Source: Glomus cerebriforme (taxonomy: Eukaryota; Glomeromycota; Glomeromycetes; Glomerales; Glomeraceae). Taken from it: DNA of 36,483 bases. This document shows positions 20,922-34,800 of this stretch, piece after piece. The translations under genes and the position numbers were made by a program. The first letter of the stretch is position 1, and each line of letters begins with the position of its first letter. The notes under the pieces were generated by a model. The model searched no databases. It was not told the origin of the DNA and saw nothing but the letters and a program-made list of their open reading frames with translations. The stretch spans positions 71,597 to 108,079 of the forward strand of contig QKYT01000399.1 in the NCBI GenBank assembly GCA_003550305.1, read 5' to 3'.

Positions 20922-22856
20922 AAAAAAGCTAAAGAACAGCTCAAAATATCTCTTTCCGATGACCTACAAGTTTTTAAAGAGCCACTAAGAAGGCTTCTTT
21001 ATGTTCATAAAATTTAGGAACTATCAAGTTAGATTATTATTATATAGTCAATTACAATAATATTTCAAAAATTTTTATATTTCAATTAATAGCTTTTTAT
21101 ATAAAAAAAAAATATAATACGATGTATAAATTTTACTAAAAAAAATTAAATATGAATTTATTAAACTAGAATATGTGCTTATTAGCAAGGCTGTTATTAT
21201 AGTATATATATATTTCTGAATTATATATAAGTATGTACAATTTTATAATTAAATAAAATCCATTGATTTTAAATAAAGCTTTTTTTAAAAACAAAATTAA
21301 AATTAAAATTATTTATAAATGTAGCAAGAGTACAGTACAAATAAAGCAAAATATAAGCATTTTTTTTTTGCTAATGCACATAAGTTAAAAAAGATAAAGC
21401 TAATGTGGGAGAAAATTTTATTAATAATTTGAAATATATGATGTTATCAAAGGAAGGAGGGAATATGCAGATTCTTCTCTCAGGCTTATGTTAATTTATT
21501 TTTATATTGATTACTACCAGTTTTTAGGAATATAGAGATTGAGAATGTAGACTGGATCATTGAATTCAAAATACAAAAATAAACTATATTTACAAATCCC
21601 TGCCAATCACTTCCATCTACGCAGATTATATAAAAATTTTCGATTTTAGCTAGTTTTACAAGAAAATTAGAAGATTAGAAACTGAGGCAAAAAAATAACA
21701 CAACATTACTGATTCACACTATCACTATGATTTTAAAACATTCCACTCTGTCTCATATTTAAGAAATTTGTTGTTTAGATATTTCAATTTTTTTTTATTG
21801 CAAGTACGATTTTAAGACAAATATTAAAAATTTGGCATGTGAACTCCTCTTACTTTCTCTGTCTTATCTTATCTAGAGTTCCAATTTGTCAATCAAAATA
21901 TCTGTATTAAATTCAGATATCCGTCATTTATCAGATAAATCAGATGATTCAGATAGACATTTTGTTGACAGATCAGATTACGGGTTTGCTTCAGATGCAA
22001 TCGGATAATCTGCCTTAATAAATTAAAAAAAAAATTTTTTTTAAATTAATTTTTTTTATAATAACTAGCCAGTATTTTATCATCACAATAGGATCAGCAA
22101 TATTTAAGTAAAATTTCATATAAAATTTGAAATTTTATCTCAATTTTCTCATGTTTTTGATCAATTTTAATAATGATGACTTATGTATCGAAAAGAAAAT
22201 CTATAATTAAAGAGTAAAAATGAGATAATAGTAGAAAATTTGCAAAGAAATCATGAGTTAATAATAATTGGGAGATAAAATTAATAGCAGATAGGATAAA
22301 ATTTATTTATTAAATGAAAATGAAATAAAAGTAAGTTTTGAATGATATAAAAAATGAATATGTTAATATAAATAAAAAGATTGATGCAATTTTGAATTTT
22401 GTGTTATATAAAAGAAAATTTTATAATGCTGGCCAGAATTATGATGCTTGTATCATATGTGCAAAATTTCAGACTAATGTGTGATAGCTACATAGCTTTT
22501 AATAGATGTCTGGAATAATATAGAAATATCCCACCTTGATTGATCAGCATTTAAGACTAAAATATGATCTCAGAGTATCATATTAATAATACCATGAATA
22601 TTTATTTTCCTACTATATTAACAATAATGTATGTGTACCAGATTTGTGATATAGCAATTTTTCAAAAAAAATACATAACAGATTTTTTCTCTAACATAAA
22701 GCTTTTAAATTTTTACTGTAAATATGTTTTCTGCTGCTCTGCAAGTTTACTTATGCTTTGGAAGAAGGTTTAAAATGCCGTTTTTGACTTTACATATAAA
22801 TGATTGATTTTACCGTCTTTGCTAATCATTTCCAAAAATGGATTTGACGTTTTTAA
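20922..22856. other. Gene-free AT-rich spacer
   Basis: No gene supported. A cluster of CAGAT/ATCTG/GGATAATCTG words at about 21900-22020 recalls the inverted repeat at 3702-3761. A GGCCAGAATTATGATGC segment near 22433 shares the GGCCAGAATTA word seen at several other places in the window. Confidence 0.5.
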
Positions 22857-23013
22857 TGATATTTAAAATTGCTTTAAGTAAACTTGCAGAGCAGCCCGAA
22901 ATTAGGTATATTTAGTAACTTTTAAAGGCTATATGTTAATAAAAAATTTTCAGTTTATGATTTTTTGTTGCGCCACATCGGCTAGCTGCGCCACAAACCT
23001 GGCACACATTTCG
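22857..23013 (+). repeat. 157-bp dispersed repeat, copy B
   Basis: Second copy of the repeat at 4041-4197, in the same orientation: TGATATTTAAAATTGCTTTAA, CCCGAAATTAGGTATATTTAG, TTGTTGCGCCACATCGGCTAG, CTGCGCCACAAAC, GGCACACATTTCG. It ends about 300 bases before the sphingosine kinase start, so it lies in the promoter-proximal region of that gene. Confidence 0.75.
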
Positions 23014-23318
23014 TTTAAGCTACACTATTTTAATCAACCTTTTTGTAAGATTTTTTTTTTTATTAATAAATAATTTTATGTATATACAAATTAAAAAATA
23101 TCTTTTAATCAGTTAATCAATTTAAATAAATGCGTACCAATCATGTCTTAAATATCCCGTGAGTACTGGACAATTAATGTTAAGATTTGCATTTTTAGTA
23201 AACTAATAATTTATATTTACCGATTTTCAGCCAATCAGCAGAATCCTTTAAATAAATCTTATGCTACGTACTTTTGCAACAAGCAAGTTTTGTATTATAA
23301 TTCGAGCCTTTTTATTAA

Positions 23319-25168
23319 ATGGCTGAAATAATTCAGTTAGAAGTAAAAAATGGTGATAAACCCACCAATTTATCTTTTACTGATGACATATTATCCTTCG
23401 AGGTGGAAAAGAAAAATTTTAAATCTATAAATAAACTTATAAGCATTCATTCTAGAAACATTCTTTCCGTTACTTTAGATAAATCAAACGATGTTCTTCG
23501 TGTTGTAATCGAAGCAATTGTTCCAAAAGGAAAATTAAAATTAAAGTTAAAAACTTATTCTTTCGAGGCCATTGACGAGGAAGCCGTACAATCATGGATA
23601 AATACTATTAATTTGGCTGCGTATAAAGGTCTAAATTTATGTGTATAACCTTGAATAAAATAAAAAAATTAATTTTATTAACGTGGATATAATGATTATA
23701 ATTTTAGACGCGAAAAAAGCGAAACATTTTAAAGTGTTCATTAATCCCATTGGAGGTTCGGGTAAAGCCAATAAGGTTTTCAATAAGCTAGTTAAACCTA
23801 TCTTTGACGCGGCAAAGTGTACCTATGATATTACTAGTTAGTATTAACATGTTAAAATTAAAAATTTATAAAATTTGTTTGTTTATAATTTTACTAATGA
23901 TTTTCAATGATCCGCAATGTTTTAGTGACTAATCGTTCGAATCATGCTAAAGAAATTGCAAATAAATTAGATTTAAAATCTTACGACGCAATTGTTTCGG
24001 TAAGTGGCGATGGTATAATTCACGAAATAATTAACGGACTTTTATCGCGTAATGACGCGGCCGAAATTGATATCCCAATAGGCGTAATTCCTGCAGGTAA
24101 CCAGTTCAATTCTCTTTATTTGATTTAATATTAATCACAATATTAAGGCGTTTGAGATTTTTTAGGTACCGGTAATGCTTTGAGTATTTGTCTTTTGGGA
24201 AATGATCATGGTATTAGTGTACCACACGCTGCTCTTAATATAATTAAAGGTAAATATTCTGTGATTGTATGCATTTGAAGTATCTTTTGAATTGAGTTTT
24301 TTTGTTTTTTAAAGGTGTTCCGATGAAAATTGATGTATGTTCCGTTACGCAAGGCGATGAAAGATATTTTGCTTTTATGTCGCTGAATTATGGTATTTTA
24401 GCGGACGGTGATATTTCGACTGACCATTTGAGGTATCTATTTTTTGTGCAAGACGATATTATTAACATGTATTTTTAATATTAAAATTTCTTTAATTATT
24501 TAGATGGATGAAAGATTTTCGATTCGTTCTTGGTACTGTACAAGCGTTATTGGGAGATCGAAACTATGATTGTGAATTAGCGATGAAAGTTGTCGAAGAT
24601 AATACTGAAAGAATTAAACAAAGATATAATAATGCTTATAATTCTTCTTCGCCTAGTTCTGTGACGAAATCTAAGACACTTATAGATGAGTATGGGACTA
24701 TAAATGATCCAACTCCTCAAGAGTGGACTAAATTGAATGGTGATGGATATATTTTTTTTGCAAGTAAAGTTCCATGGATATCTAGGAATAATCTTGTTTT
24801 CCCTTTTGCGTTACCTTCGGATGGACTTTTAGATTTGATGGTAGTTAAACGGGATAAGATATCAAAAACAAAAGTTGCGAATATATTGCAAGCATTTAAT
24901 GATGCAAGTCACGTCAACATGAAAGAGGTAAGCGTTAAATGTATGTATGTTTCAAATGGCGAATTAATTATTGATTTTTACGTTTGTCGTATTTCTTTAA
25001 TAGGTAATTTATTACAAGGTTGAGGCCTTGCGCTTAAAACCAATAAATAAAGAAAATGGATATATTAGCATTGATGGAGAGAGAGCCGAGTTTAAACCTT
25101 TCCAAGTTGAAGTTCACCCTAAATTAATAAATATAATTAGTATGGATGGCAAATACTCATATTCATAA
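23319..25168 (+). CDS. Sphingosine / long-chain base kinase, 470 aa, seven exons
   Basis: Exons 23319-23640, 23708-23836, 23926-24096, 24166-24249, 24315-24432, 24504-24927 and 25004-25168; all six introns are GT-AG, 65-89 nt. They sum to 1413 bases, exactly 471 codons. Residues 1-~107 are an N-terminal beta-rich region before the catalytic domain. The lipid kinase motifs follow: FINPIGGSGKANK (118-130), a nucleotide-binding loop; VSGDGIIHEIINGL (176-189), the family catalytic block with SGDG; IPAGTGNAL (205-213); and the C-terminal SIDGE (437-441). The SGDG form and the conserved HAKEI (157-161) favour sphingosine kinase (ATP-dependent phosphorylation of sphingoid bases, as in yeast Lcb4/Lcb5) over diacylglycerol or ceramide kinase. 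An insertion at about 310-345, rich in Ser/Thr/Asn, separates the halves of the C-terminal domain. No transmembrane segment is obvious. Confidence 0.93.
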
Positions 25169-26096
25169 TTTATTTGGATAATCTTTTTTCTTAGATCTAT
25201 TTATTATTAAACTATCAAATTATTAATCTATTTCGAATTTTTAAGTGCCAAGTGCTTTTTAATAAGAACTATGAATAAACCAATTATTTAAATAAGTCTT
25301 CATACTTTGAAATGAATTGAATTTACGAATTTTTAATAAGATATCAAAAGATAACAGAAAAGTTGATTAAAATCCAAAATTTTCTAATAGTGAATGATCG
25401 GCAAGCCGAAATTATGAAAGAAAAGGTAGTCTTTTAATATTTATATGTCAATTTAATAATATTGATGTGTAAAAAAGAATTTGGACGCGTTTACTTAATT
25501 ACTGATTTTTTTTAAGTAGCACCCGCAAAAAAATTTTTTTGATTAGAAGGTTCATACGCTCATGAGTCATAATATAAAAAATATTGGTACAACAAAAATA
25601 ACTTCGAACCAGGTCCAAATTAGGCAAATTGATACTTGCCCAATGAAGTTATTACTGTATTAAAGAACTACAGTATGATGATACAGTATTGTATGGGAAT
25701 GTTGATCACAGCCACAAAAATTAAGTATGGACAATCCTTAACGGGTGCTATCCATTAATCTGAGGCTTAACGATAAAACGACCTATAATTAACGGACATG
25801 ACTATTAAATTACGCAAGGAAAAAAAGAAAGTATCCATTGTTCTAAAAATACTTAATTATATACAGAACAGACAAACGGATGGGACGATTAAAGTTACGG
25901 CTTGATAAATCGTAACACTTTCGTTTTCAGGTTAAGACGTCATCTTAGTATAAATATTTATATTATAAAAACCCGACAATGAATTCATTGTATTAAATTG
26001 TAAACTATCACAAAATAAAATTTTCCCATGCACGGATACTGCACAGATCAGTTTATATAAATCAAAAAAGTTTGACGTTTTCAATAGTTCAAAAAA
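25169..26096. other. Intergenic region between sphingosine kinase and phenylalanine hydroxylase
   Basis: Holds the 3' end of the sphingosine kinase gene (AATAAA near 25273) and the presumed promoter of the hydroxylase. It is less AT-extreme than the repeat-rich regions and has no convincing open frame, tRNA or repeat. Confidence 0.6.
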
Positions 26097-28284
26097 ATGT
26101 ATTCAGAAGTTTCTCTCAATACCATTAACGACAAAGGTCCCTTCCTTACTACTATACTTTTTAGTGTTCAGGATCGCGTAGGTGTTTTGGATGAATGCTT
26201 AAGTTCTATCAGGAATTTAAATGTTTCTTTGACTAGAATTGAAAGGTAGTTTATCCTTACTATGCCTCTCTTTTTTTTTGTTTTTTTTTTACTTATATAT
26301 ATATATATATTTGAACGAATGCGCTGTTTTATTTCGCAGTCGTCCAAGTAAGACACCTGGCTGGGATTATGACTTTTTTGTGGACTTTAGTGCCGAAAAT
26401 GCGGAACAACTTACTCGTATTGTTACGACTTTAGAAGAGATTACGAACCAAGTCAAAGTTGTAAGTGCGACTACAACCAATGCAATAGCAGGTGTGTTTT
26501 TTTTAAAAAGTTTTTTCTATATAATCTTACTTTTGATAATATATATAATATATTTGTACCATTTTCTACAATGATTCAAATTTTAGGACAGGTTCCATGG
26601 TTTCCACGTAAAAAATCTGATCTTGATACCTTTGCCAATAAAGTTTTGGAAATGGGTGAAGAGCTTGGTAAATCGCAATTATCATATTCCTTCGATAATA
26701 ATTTGCCATACTTGTTTCTGAACAAACATTACTTTGTTCATCACAGACTCTGATCATCCCGGTGCCAATGATCCTGTTTATCGCGCACGTCGTTCTGAGA
26801 TTACGCGTATTGCCAAAACTTACCGTCATGGACAACCTATCCCAGAGATTCAATATAAACCTGAAGAGGTCTCCACGTGGGGTACTGTTCTTCGCAATTT
26901 GATGGATTTATATCCTACTCATGCCTGTAGAGAACATCAATATGTTTTTCCTTTGTTGATTCAGAATTGTGGTTATAGAGTGGATAATATTCCACAATTA
27001 GAGAGTGTATCTAGATTCTTAAAAGGTACTCACAAATATTGATGAATAATAATGTTGTGTATATTATTATAATGATTTTGATTATTTTCCTTTAGAGTGT
27101 ACTGGATTTACTCTACGTCCCGTAATGGGCCTGCTTACATCACGTGATTTCCTGAATGGTCTCGCGTTTCGAGTTTTTCATTCCACCCAATACATTCGTC
27201 ATCACTCAAAACCTTTTTACACGCCAGAACCGTATGTATTGTATTGACTAACTATTTTTTGACGATAAACACTAATTCCCGATCTTTCTTTATTTAGCGA
27301 TGTGTGTCACGAGCTACTTGGTCACGTGAGTATCAAATTATATTACATGACAATTTATAGGCATTAAGATAATTTGAATGATTTTGTTTAGGCCCCCTTA
27401 TTTTGCGATCCAGATTTTGCCGATTTTTCTCAGGTAATGTTGGTTTATATCATTTATATTTCGTAATGTTATAATGTTAACCTATTATATTTTATTAGGA
27501 AATCGGGTTGTCTTCATTAGGTGCTAGTGATGATGATATTGAAAAGTTATCTACAGTAAAATCAATTAAAAGCATTAACTTAGTCTGACTTAATTTTCAA
27601 GCTTTTAACACAGGATTGACATTCTAACAATGCGATAATTATTTTGTTAAAAGATCTATTGGTTTACAGTAGAATTTGGTCTTTGTCGTCAAGAAAATGA
27701 AATTCGTGCATATGGTGCTGGTTTGTTATCATCATACGGTGAATTGAACGTAAGTTAAATTCAAAAAAGAAACTCAAATCATTTTTGATGTTATTCATAT
27801 TTCCATGTATTTTTTTTTTTTTGATAGTATGCTTTAAGTGAAAACCCTGAAAAACGACCATTTGATCCCTCCAAGACTGCTTTACAAAAATATATTGTAA
27901 CAGAATATCAACCGGTAACAGCTTGGTTTTATAATTGTCATAATAATTATATACTTAAATTTATATATTATTAATTGTTCTAATCTTATATCAAAAGATT
28001 TACTTTGTCGCAGAATCCTTTAAAGATGCTCAGCAAAAAGTTCGAGAATTTGCGAAAACATTGAATAGACCATTTTCTGTAAGATATAACCCATACACTG
28101 AAAGTGTTGAAGTTTTGGATAATAAGGTACTTTTTTTTTTGACTCCTTTTTAATGTTTCCTAGAGACTAGTTTTTATTAATTAAAATTAATTTACAAATT
28201 TTTTAGGAGAAAATTATAAGATACACGCAAAATATAAAAAATGACATGACCATTTTAATTGATGCATTGGAAAGGATACACTAA
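26097..28284 (+). CDS. Phenylalanine-4-hydroxylase, 437 aa, twelve exons
   Basis: Exons 26097-26245, 26340-26491, 26587-26667, 26747-27025, 27096-27231, 27298-27325, 27392-27433, 27499-27555, 27654-27749, 27828-27914, 27998-28126 and 28207-28284; all introns are GT-AG. They total 1314 bases, 438 codons. Residues ~15-90 are an ACT regulatory domain ending its first strand pair in IESRPS (48-53), the motif of phenylalanine-regulated hydroxylases. The catalytic domain follows: [27 protein letters not shown], then CHELLGH (H270, H275) and WFTVEFGL (E315). These three residues are the 2-His-1-Glu iron ligands, spaced exactly as in animal PAH (His+5, +40). [12 protein letters not shown] follows. 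The enzyme converts Phe to Tyr using O2 and a tetrahydropterin, in the cytosol. PAH rather than tyrosine or tryptophan hydroxylase fits the ESRPS motif and overall likeness. Length is close to the animal enzyme (about 450). Confidence 0.95.
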
Positions 28285-28436
28285 AATATGCCTTATTGTT
28301 GTAGTAATTTAACTTATTTAACAAAGAGATTATTGAAAATGAATTTATAATAATAATAAAGTTCCAAACAAAAAAAAAAAAAAAAAAATTGTAAGATGAT
28401 TAGAAAAGTTTTTTTTTTATCCTTTAAATAAATTGT
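28285..28436. terminator. Convergent 3' ends of hydroxylase and kinase genes
   Basis: Only 152 bases separate the two stop codons, so the 3' UTRs of the convergent genes probably overlap. An AATAAA at about 28355-28360 suits the plus-strand hydroxylase transcript; an A-run follows at about 28371-28388. No equally clear signal is seen for the minus-strand gene. Confidence 0.5.
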
Positions 28437-30240
<1,804 letters not shown>

Positions 30241-31317
30241 TTTGATCACACTTATTTTATCGAATTCACACTAATTGGTACTTAATTGTATTATAAGGTA
30301 TTGTATACTTGTTTTCTTGTGTTTATTATTGATGAAATTCAGTTCAACTGAAAAAAAAATTGTTCGAAATATACAAACAATAAATAAACAATAAATAAAC
30401 GGTGAATGAGGCGGAAGGCGATACCCTATTTTGGAATCGATTAAATACAGTATAATGGTAATAATAACTGCTAAGCAAAATTTGTAATACCATTAATTAC
30501 TTAAAAGGTAAATATATATAAAAAGTCTTCAATCAAAAGCATGGTTAATGAATGGAAAATTGGAAATTTGACACTGTTACATTAGGACACACTGGCCGAC
30601 TTGATGTAAATCAATGGCCGTAAGGAATATATTAAAATTTTCAAAAATAGTCATGCCCGATACCATGCCCGATACCATGTGGATATTATGTATTTTTATC
30701 CGCATTAAAATTACAGTTTATATTGTATTAAAATCCGCTTTAAGTTAGCCGAAATTCATCAGTTGAATTAAATACAATTTATAGTTGAATTAAAATTTAT
30801 TTACAGTAAAAATTGAATTACACTGACCAGAATTATAGTAAAATATGGAAATATACAGAAATATTCGGATATTCTAAATGCCTGGATATGGTAAAAAGTA
30901 TACCAATATACCGAATTATAATATAAAATTGTATATAAGAAAATACCATTCAAATTAATAAAATCGCTATTATTTTTTATATAAATATACTGTAAACTCA
31001 GGAATTTTGGGATATAGAAAATACTTTGGATTAAAATAAGAAACTAAATGTACAAAATATCAAGATCTGTTAACTGAATTTGCTTATAAATAAAGGTTAT
31101 TTTTAATTTATAATACTTTGTAAAGTATAATATTTTAGTACTACTGATTTATCAAATTTACAGATAGGAATATAGGATATAACATTATAAAAGTTTTTTG
31201 AATAAAGCTAAACAATAAAATTATCTTTTTTTTAAAAAAAAAACCTAACAAAAAAAACTAATTGCTTCTAAGATACCAGCTGATCCCAATCTAATTTGCC
31301 TAAAAAAAATATTAGTA
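30241..31317. other. Upstream region of the kinase and AT-rich spacer
   Basis: The first few hundred bases should hold the promoter of the minus-strand YANK-like kinase. Beyond that only low-complexity AT-rich sequence is seen, plus two tandem 12-bp units CATGCCCGATAC at 30652-30675 followed by CATG. Confidence 0.55.
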
Positions 31318-31755
31318 CAGTCAGATTTCTATATAATTACCCTCTACATAAGCATACTTCTTTATAAGTATCTGATTTTAAGAAATAATTTTAAATTATA
31401 TTAAATTATTTCTTTATAATTACAAATCAGTTATAATCACTATTATCTTATAATTCCAAACATATATATTATTTTTATTTATAATTAAACCTTTACATAA
31501 TTACTATAATTTAATTATAAAATATTTTTAGCTAGAATTACAAATTACATAATTTAAATTTCCTTTTTAAGAATTAGAATTACACATAAAAGTTAAAAAA
31601 TTTTTTTTTTGTGAAATTACTATTGATAAAAAATAAATTCCTAAATTATAATTTTAGCTAAAATTAAGATATTTTTAATTTTAATACTTAGTATATTTCT
31701 ATATAATCACAAATTTTACAAAAATTAATTAGATGATAATATAAAGATCTAACTA
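31318..31755. mobile_element. Pogo/Tc1-mariner-like MITE (~438 bp), TA flanks
   Basis: The left end CAGTCAGATTTCTATATAATT (from 31318) pairs with the reverse complement of the right end (GATAATATAAAGATCTAACTA, to 31755) at about three quarters of positions. TA lies just outside each end (31316-31317 and 31756-31757), as expected for Tc1/mariner/pogo target duplications. The interior is AT-rich with no transposase. A second, broken copy of the left end lies at 3535. The ends are short and diverged, so the call is tentative. Confidence 0.4.
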
Positions 31756-31869
31756 TATATATAATCTATTTCTTTTAAAAAACCTATTTAAAATTCTTTT
31801 TATTTAGAATTACTACTTGATTATTCTATAATATAAGATTTTATTTAACTAAATTAGTTTAATTTTTTT

Positions 31870-33560
31870 TTTTGAAGACGCATTAAATCATAAGCTTTAT
31901 TACGTGTAAATCAATGTATATAGATGGAATACAATAAGAATAAAATCCTAAAGGAAAATTGTAATGTGTCACACTTACGTAACATGAGTCTTCAGAGTAG
32001 GAACTGAAACAAGACCCTTCTTAGATAGTTAATATGGTCTGATTCTCCTCTATACTCCAGTATTAGCACCAAAATAAAAACCTTCCAATCAGTCCTTTCA
32101 AATTTCCTCTCAAATGGAATATCTTTTGTCCAGTTTATCTGAATTTCCTCTTAACACAATGGATCTTTAAACTAGCATGAAATATTGATAAGGTTATAGA
32201 AGTCAGATGCTAGTACCAACCTCTAAAACAAAGGATATCTAACTCATAAGTTGGGTTTTCAAACTAGTATGAAATATTTTAAGAAGAATTATAGATGTTG
32301 GCTACTAGTACCAACATCCAGAAAGGAAGGAAACTACTCTAATACTAAACTAAAATAAAGAAAAGAAACTAAACTTACTCCCCATCTTTACTACTTCCCT
32401 ATCAGGATCAGTACCTTCGAGTCATTCTTACGGATGCTTTAAATGAATTGAGATGACTGCTTATACTGTCTTGTTCGGAGGCCATCATCCAGTACTTTGT
32501 CCATCTATAAACATCCATCCTCCAGTAGGTATCTCCTGAAATAAGCCAATTTCTCATAGCCTAGAGACATCTTAGCATGCTTCAGTGAATTGAAATGACT
32601 ACTTACTCAAAACTTTTTGGATCATCTTCTCTAACTCTATCGAAGAATCTTGATTTTTGATATACCTATTATGAAAAGATAACAGTCTTACTCCCGTACA
32701 TTCAAGCCAATTCTACCCATAAAATGCACCTGATCCTATTTTCAATATCTTCCACATCATTTTATTCTTTTTATTAATTTTTCTATTCAACTACTAATGA
32801 TGTTATCTTAAAAGGCAAAAATAGGAATCATCACTGTGAAATAAAAACCAGGAAATGTGTTATAACAAGGGAACCAATTATCAACAGATGATTGGCTATC
32901 AATCAAAAATTCCAGTACCTTCCATTTTCTGCCAGAGGACCGCTCTCAGTAGTTCTTCCAAATCTGCAGCCAAGATTAGCAGACTTAGTATAGCAGTATA
33001 CGATTAATCCAAAGCCAGTTCAGTATTTATCTTTACGAGCCTAAAATTTTTGATATTCTTCCATTTTTTTACCAATAAAAATGAAATAATAAATTGAAAA
33101 AAAAGGAAAACTTTTACTAAACTTATACACCAGAAAAGCCTCTCCTTGCTGTGTCAAGCCCATGCATCAACTCTGTGAAAAGCTGTTTAACTTTCAAAGA
33201 AACTTCACGCTAGGCCTACTTCTGAGTCCACCAAGAGCAGCCACAAGTCCAACCCATCCATCTTGTATACGTAAAGTGTACCTTAAAATACCAAATGGCC
33301 GCTCGAATATCAACTTTTGAGAAAGATGTAGATGATTGAAAGTTATCGTAAACCTGACTTGTGAAGAAATTTGGTATACCAGAGATTATATTCCAAACTT
33401 TCTAAACCTTTCTAGTTAACTCCAGCATCATAAAGCTACTTTTCTTAAAACTAAAAGACCATTTTCTTAAAACAAACTGGCCAAAAAGCGCAACTTTTCT
33501 TTATAAAACTTCTTCAGAGAAATAGGCGTAGGGATCAGCAAAGAGAGTTGTCCTGATAAA
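31870..33560. other. 1.7-kb block of richer composition with internal duplications; no long frame
   Basis: Compared with its flanks this stretch has clearly more G+C and few homopolymers, yet carries no long open frame on either strand. Two internal pairs of diverged direct repeats are visible: AAACTAGCATGAAATATT...GCTAGTACCAAC (32168-32220) against AAACTAGTATGAAATATT...ACTAGTACCAAC (32260-32314), and GATGCTTTAAATGAATTGAGA (about 32433) against CATGCTTCAGTGAATTGAAA (about 32577). A minus-strand frame near 33200-33320 reads FERPFGILRYTLRIQDGW and continues for some residues, but is bounded by stops. It may be a decayed, non-coding transposon such as an LTR-derived or other non-autonomous element; I cannot assign a class. 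Confidence 0.45.
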
Positions 33561-33860
33561 TCAATTAAATTAGTTTAATTCTAAAATATTAATTACTTTT
33601 GTATTATTATTATTATTTTTTTGTTATTAAAACAACTTATATAATACCAAATTAGATAATTCTATTTTTTTAAATATTTTTTAACTTTTCAAAAGTAAAA
33701 AAAAAAAGCAAAAAATACTATTATAAAAAAATATAACCAAAAAAATAAATCCAAAAAAAAACTAAAATTAAAAATATATATATATATATATTTGTTTATT
33801 TTAAAAATTTTAAAATAAAATAAAATTATAAGTATTTATTTAATATTCATATATACTTTA

Positions 33861-33889
33861 GTCACCAGTAACTCTGAGTTACTGATGAC
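33861..33889. repeat. Hairpin, 14-bp arms, 1-base loop
   Basis: GTCACCAGTAACTC and GAGTTACTGATGAC pair with one mismatch around a single T, directly before a 19-bp tandem array. Confidence 0.6.
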
Positions 33890-33910
33890 TTAAATTAGGT
33901 TATAATAATC

Positions 33911-34100
33911 TAATAATAACTTCATAGTCTAATAGTAATCTTATAATCTAATAGTGACTTCATGATCTAATAATAACTTCATAATCTAACAATGACTTCA
34001 TGACCTAATCATATAACTTAGTAGTGACTTCATAATCTAATTACATAAATTACATAATCTATTGGTAACTTCATAACTTATTGGTAGTTTTTTAATCTAA
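33911..34100. repeat. 19-bp minisatellite
   Basis: Five consecutive units of exactly 19 bases occupy 33911-34005 (TAATAATAACTTCATAGTC, TAATAGTAATCTTATAATC, TAATAGTGACTTCATGATC, TAATAATAACTTCATAATC, TAACAATGACTTCATGACC). They are followed by decayed units with insertions to about 34100 and an isolated relic near 34180-34205. Differences are mostly A/G and T/C transitions. Confidence 0.8.
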
Positions 34101-34477
34101 AATTCAGATTTCTTTATAATCTTTTAGCTATTGCTTTAGTTAATTCTTACTATATTATTTTACATAACTTTTTAATTTAATGGTAATCTTATAATCTAAT
34201 AATGAGTGTAAATTTTTAACCTGATAATAGCTATATAACTATAGTTGTAACCAAAATTATTTTAGTATTACAAAAATCTGTAATTACGTAATTCTGTAAT
34301 TATTAAGTAGTTTATCAAAAAAATTCTGAATTTTGTAATTAATTTCAGTTTCTGTAATTAATTTCATATTACGAAAATATTTGGCCAGAATTAACCTTAA
34401 TTTTGGCTGAATTATATTTAGAAAATTTAATAAATAATAACTCAGCATCTAGTGATCCATTTTTCAATTCGTTTTGG

Positions 34478-34800
34478 TATAATGATTCTAATGGTATTAA
34501 GATCATTTAATTTCAATTACTAGATTATATTCTGATATTAATAATTATTAAACATTTATAGTATCATAACTTTGTCAATATTAATACTAGAAATATGATC
34601 TTACTGCCATTAGAATTGTCTCATTATAACGTTTCAAATGGTAATAAATTCATTTAAATTTATTTATTAGATTTTGCTATGATTTCAATAATCTTTAAAT
34701 GTTTATAGCATTTTAACTTCATCAATATTGAAGCTAGAGAAATAAAACACATATCATAGACAAATTTAATAGTATTAAGATTAATAAAATTGAATTACTA
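34478..34800. repeat. Degenerate tandem repeat, ~140-bp period
   Basis: TCTAATGGTATTAAGATCATTT...GTCAATATTAATACTAGAAAT (from about 34487) recurs as TCAAATGGTAATAAATTCATTT...ATCAATATTGAAGCTAGAGAAA (from about 34627). A partial third unit starts TTAATAGTATTAAGATTAATA near 34767. The copies share roughly 70% of bases. Confidence 0.55.

Noticed and set aside
26566..26853. 95-codon minus-strand frame
   Set aside because: It is antisense to exons 3-4 of the phenylalanine hydroxylase, which are supported by strong motif and splice evidence.
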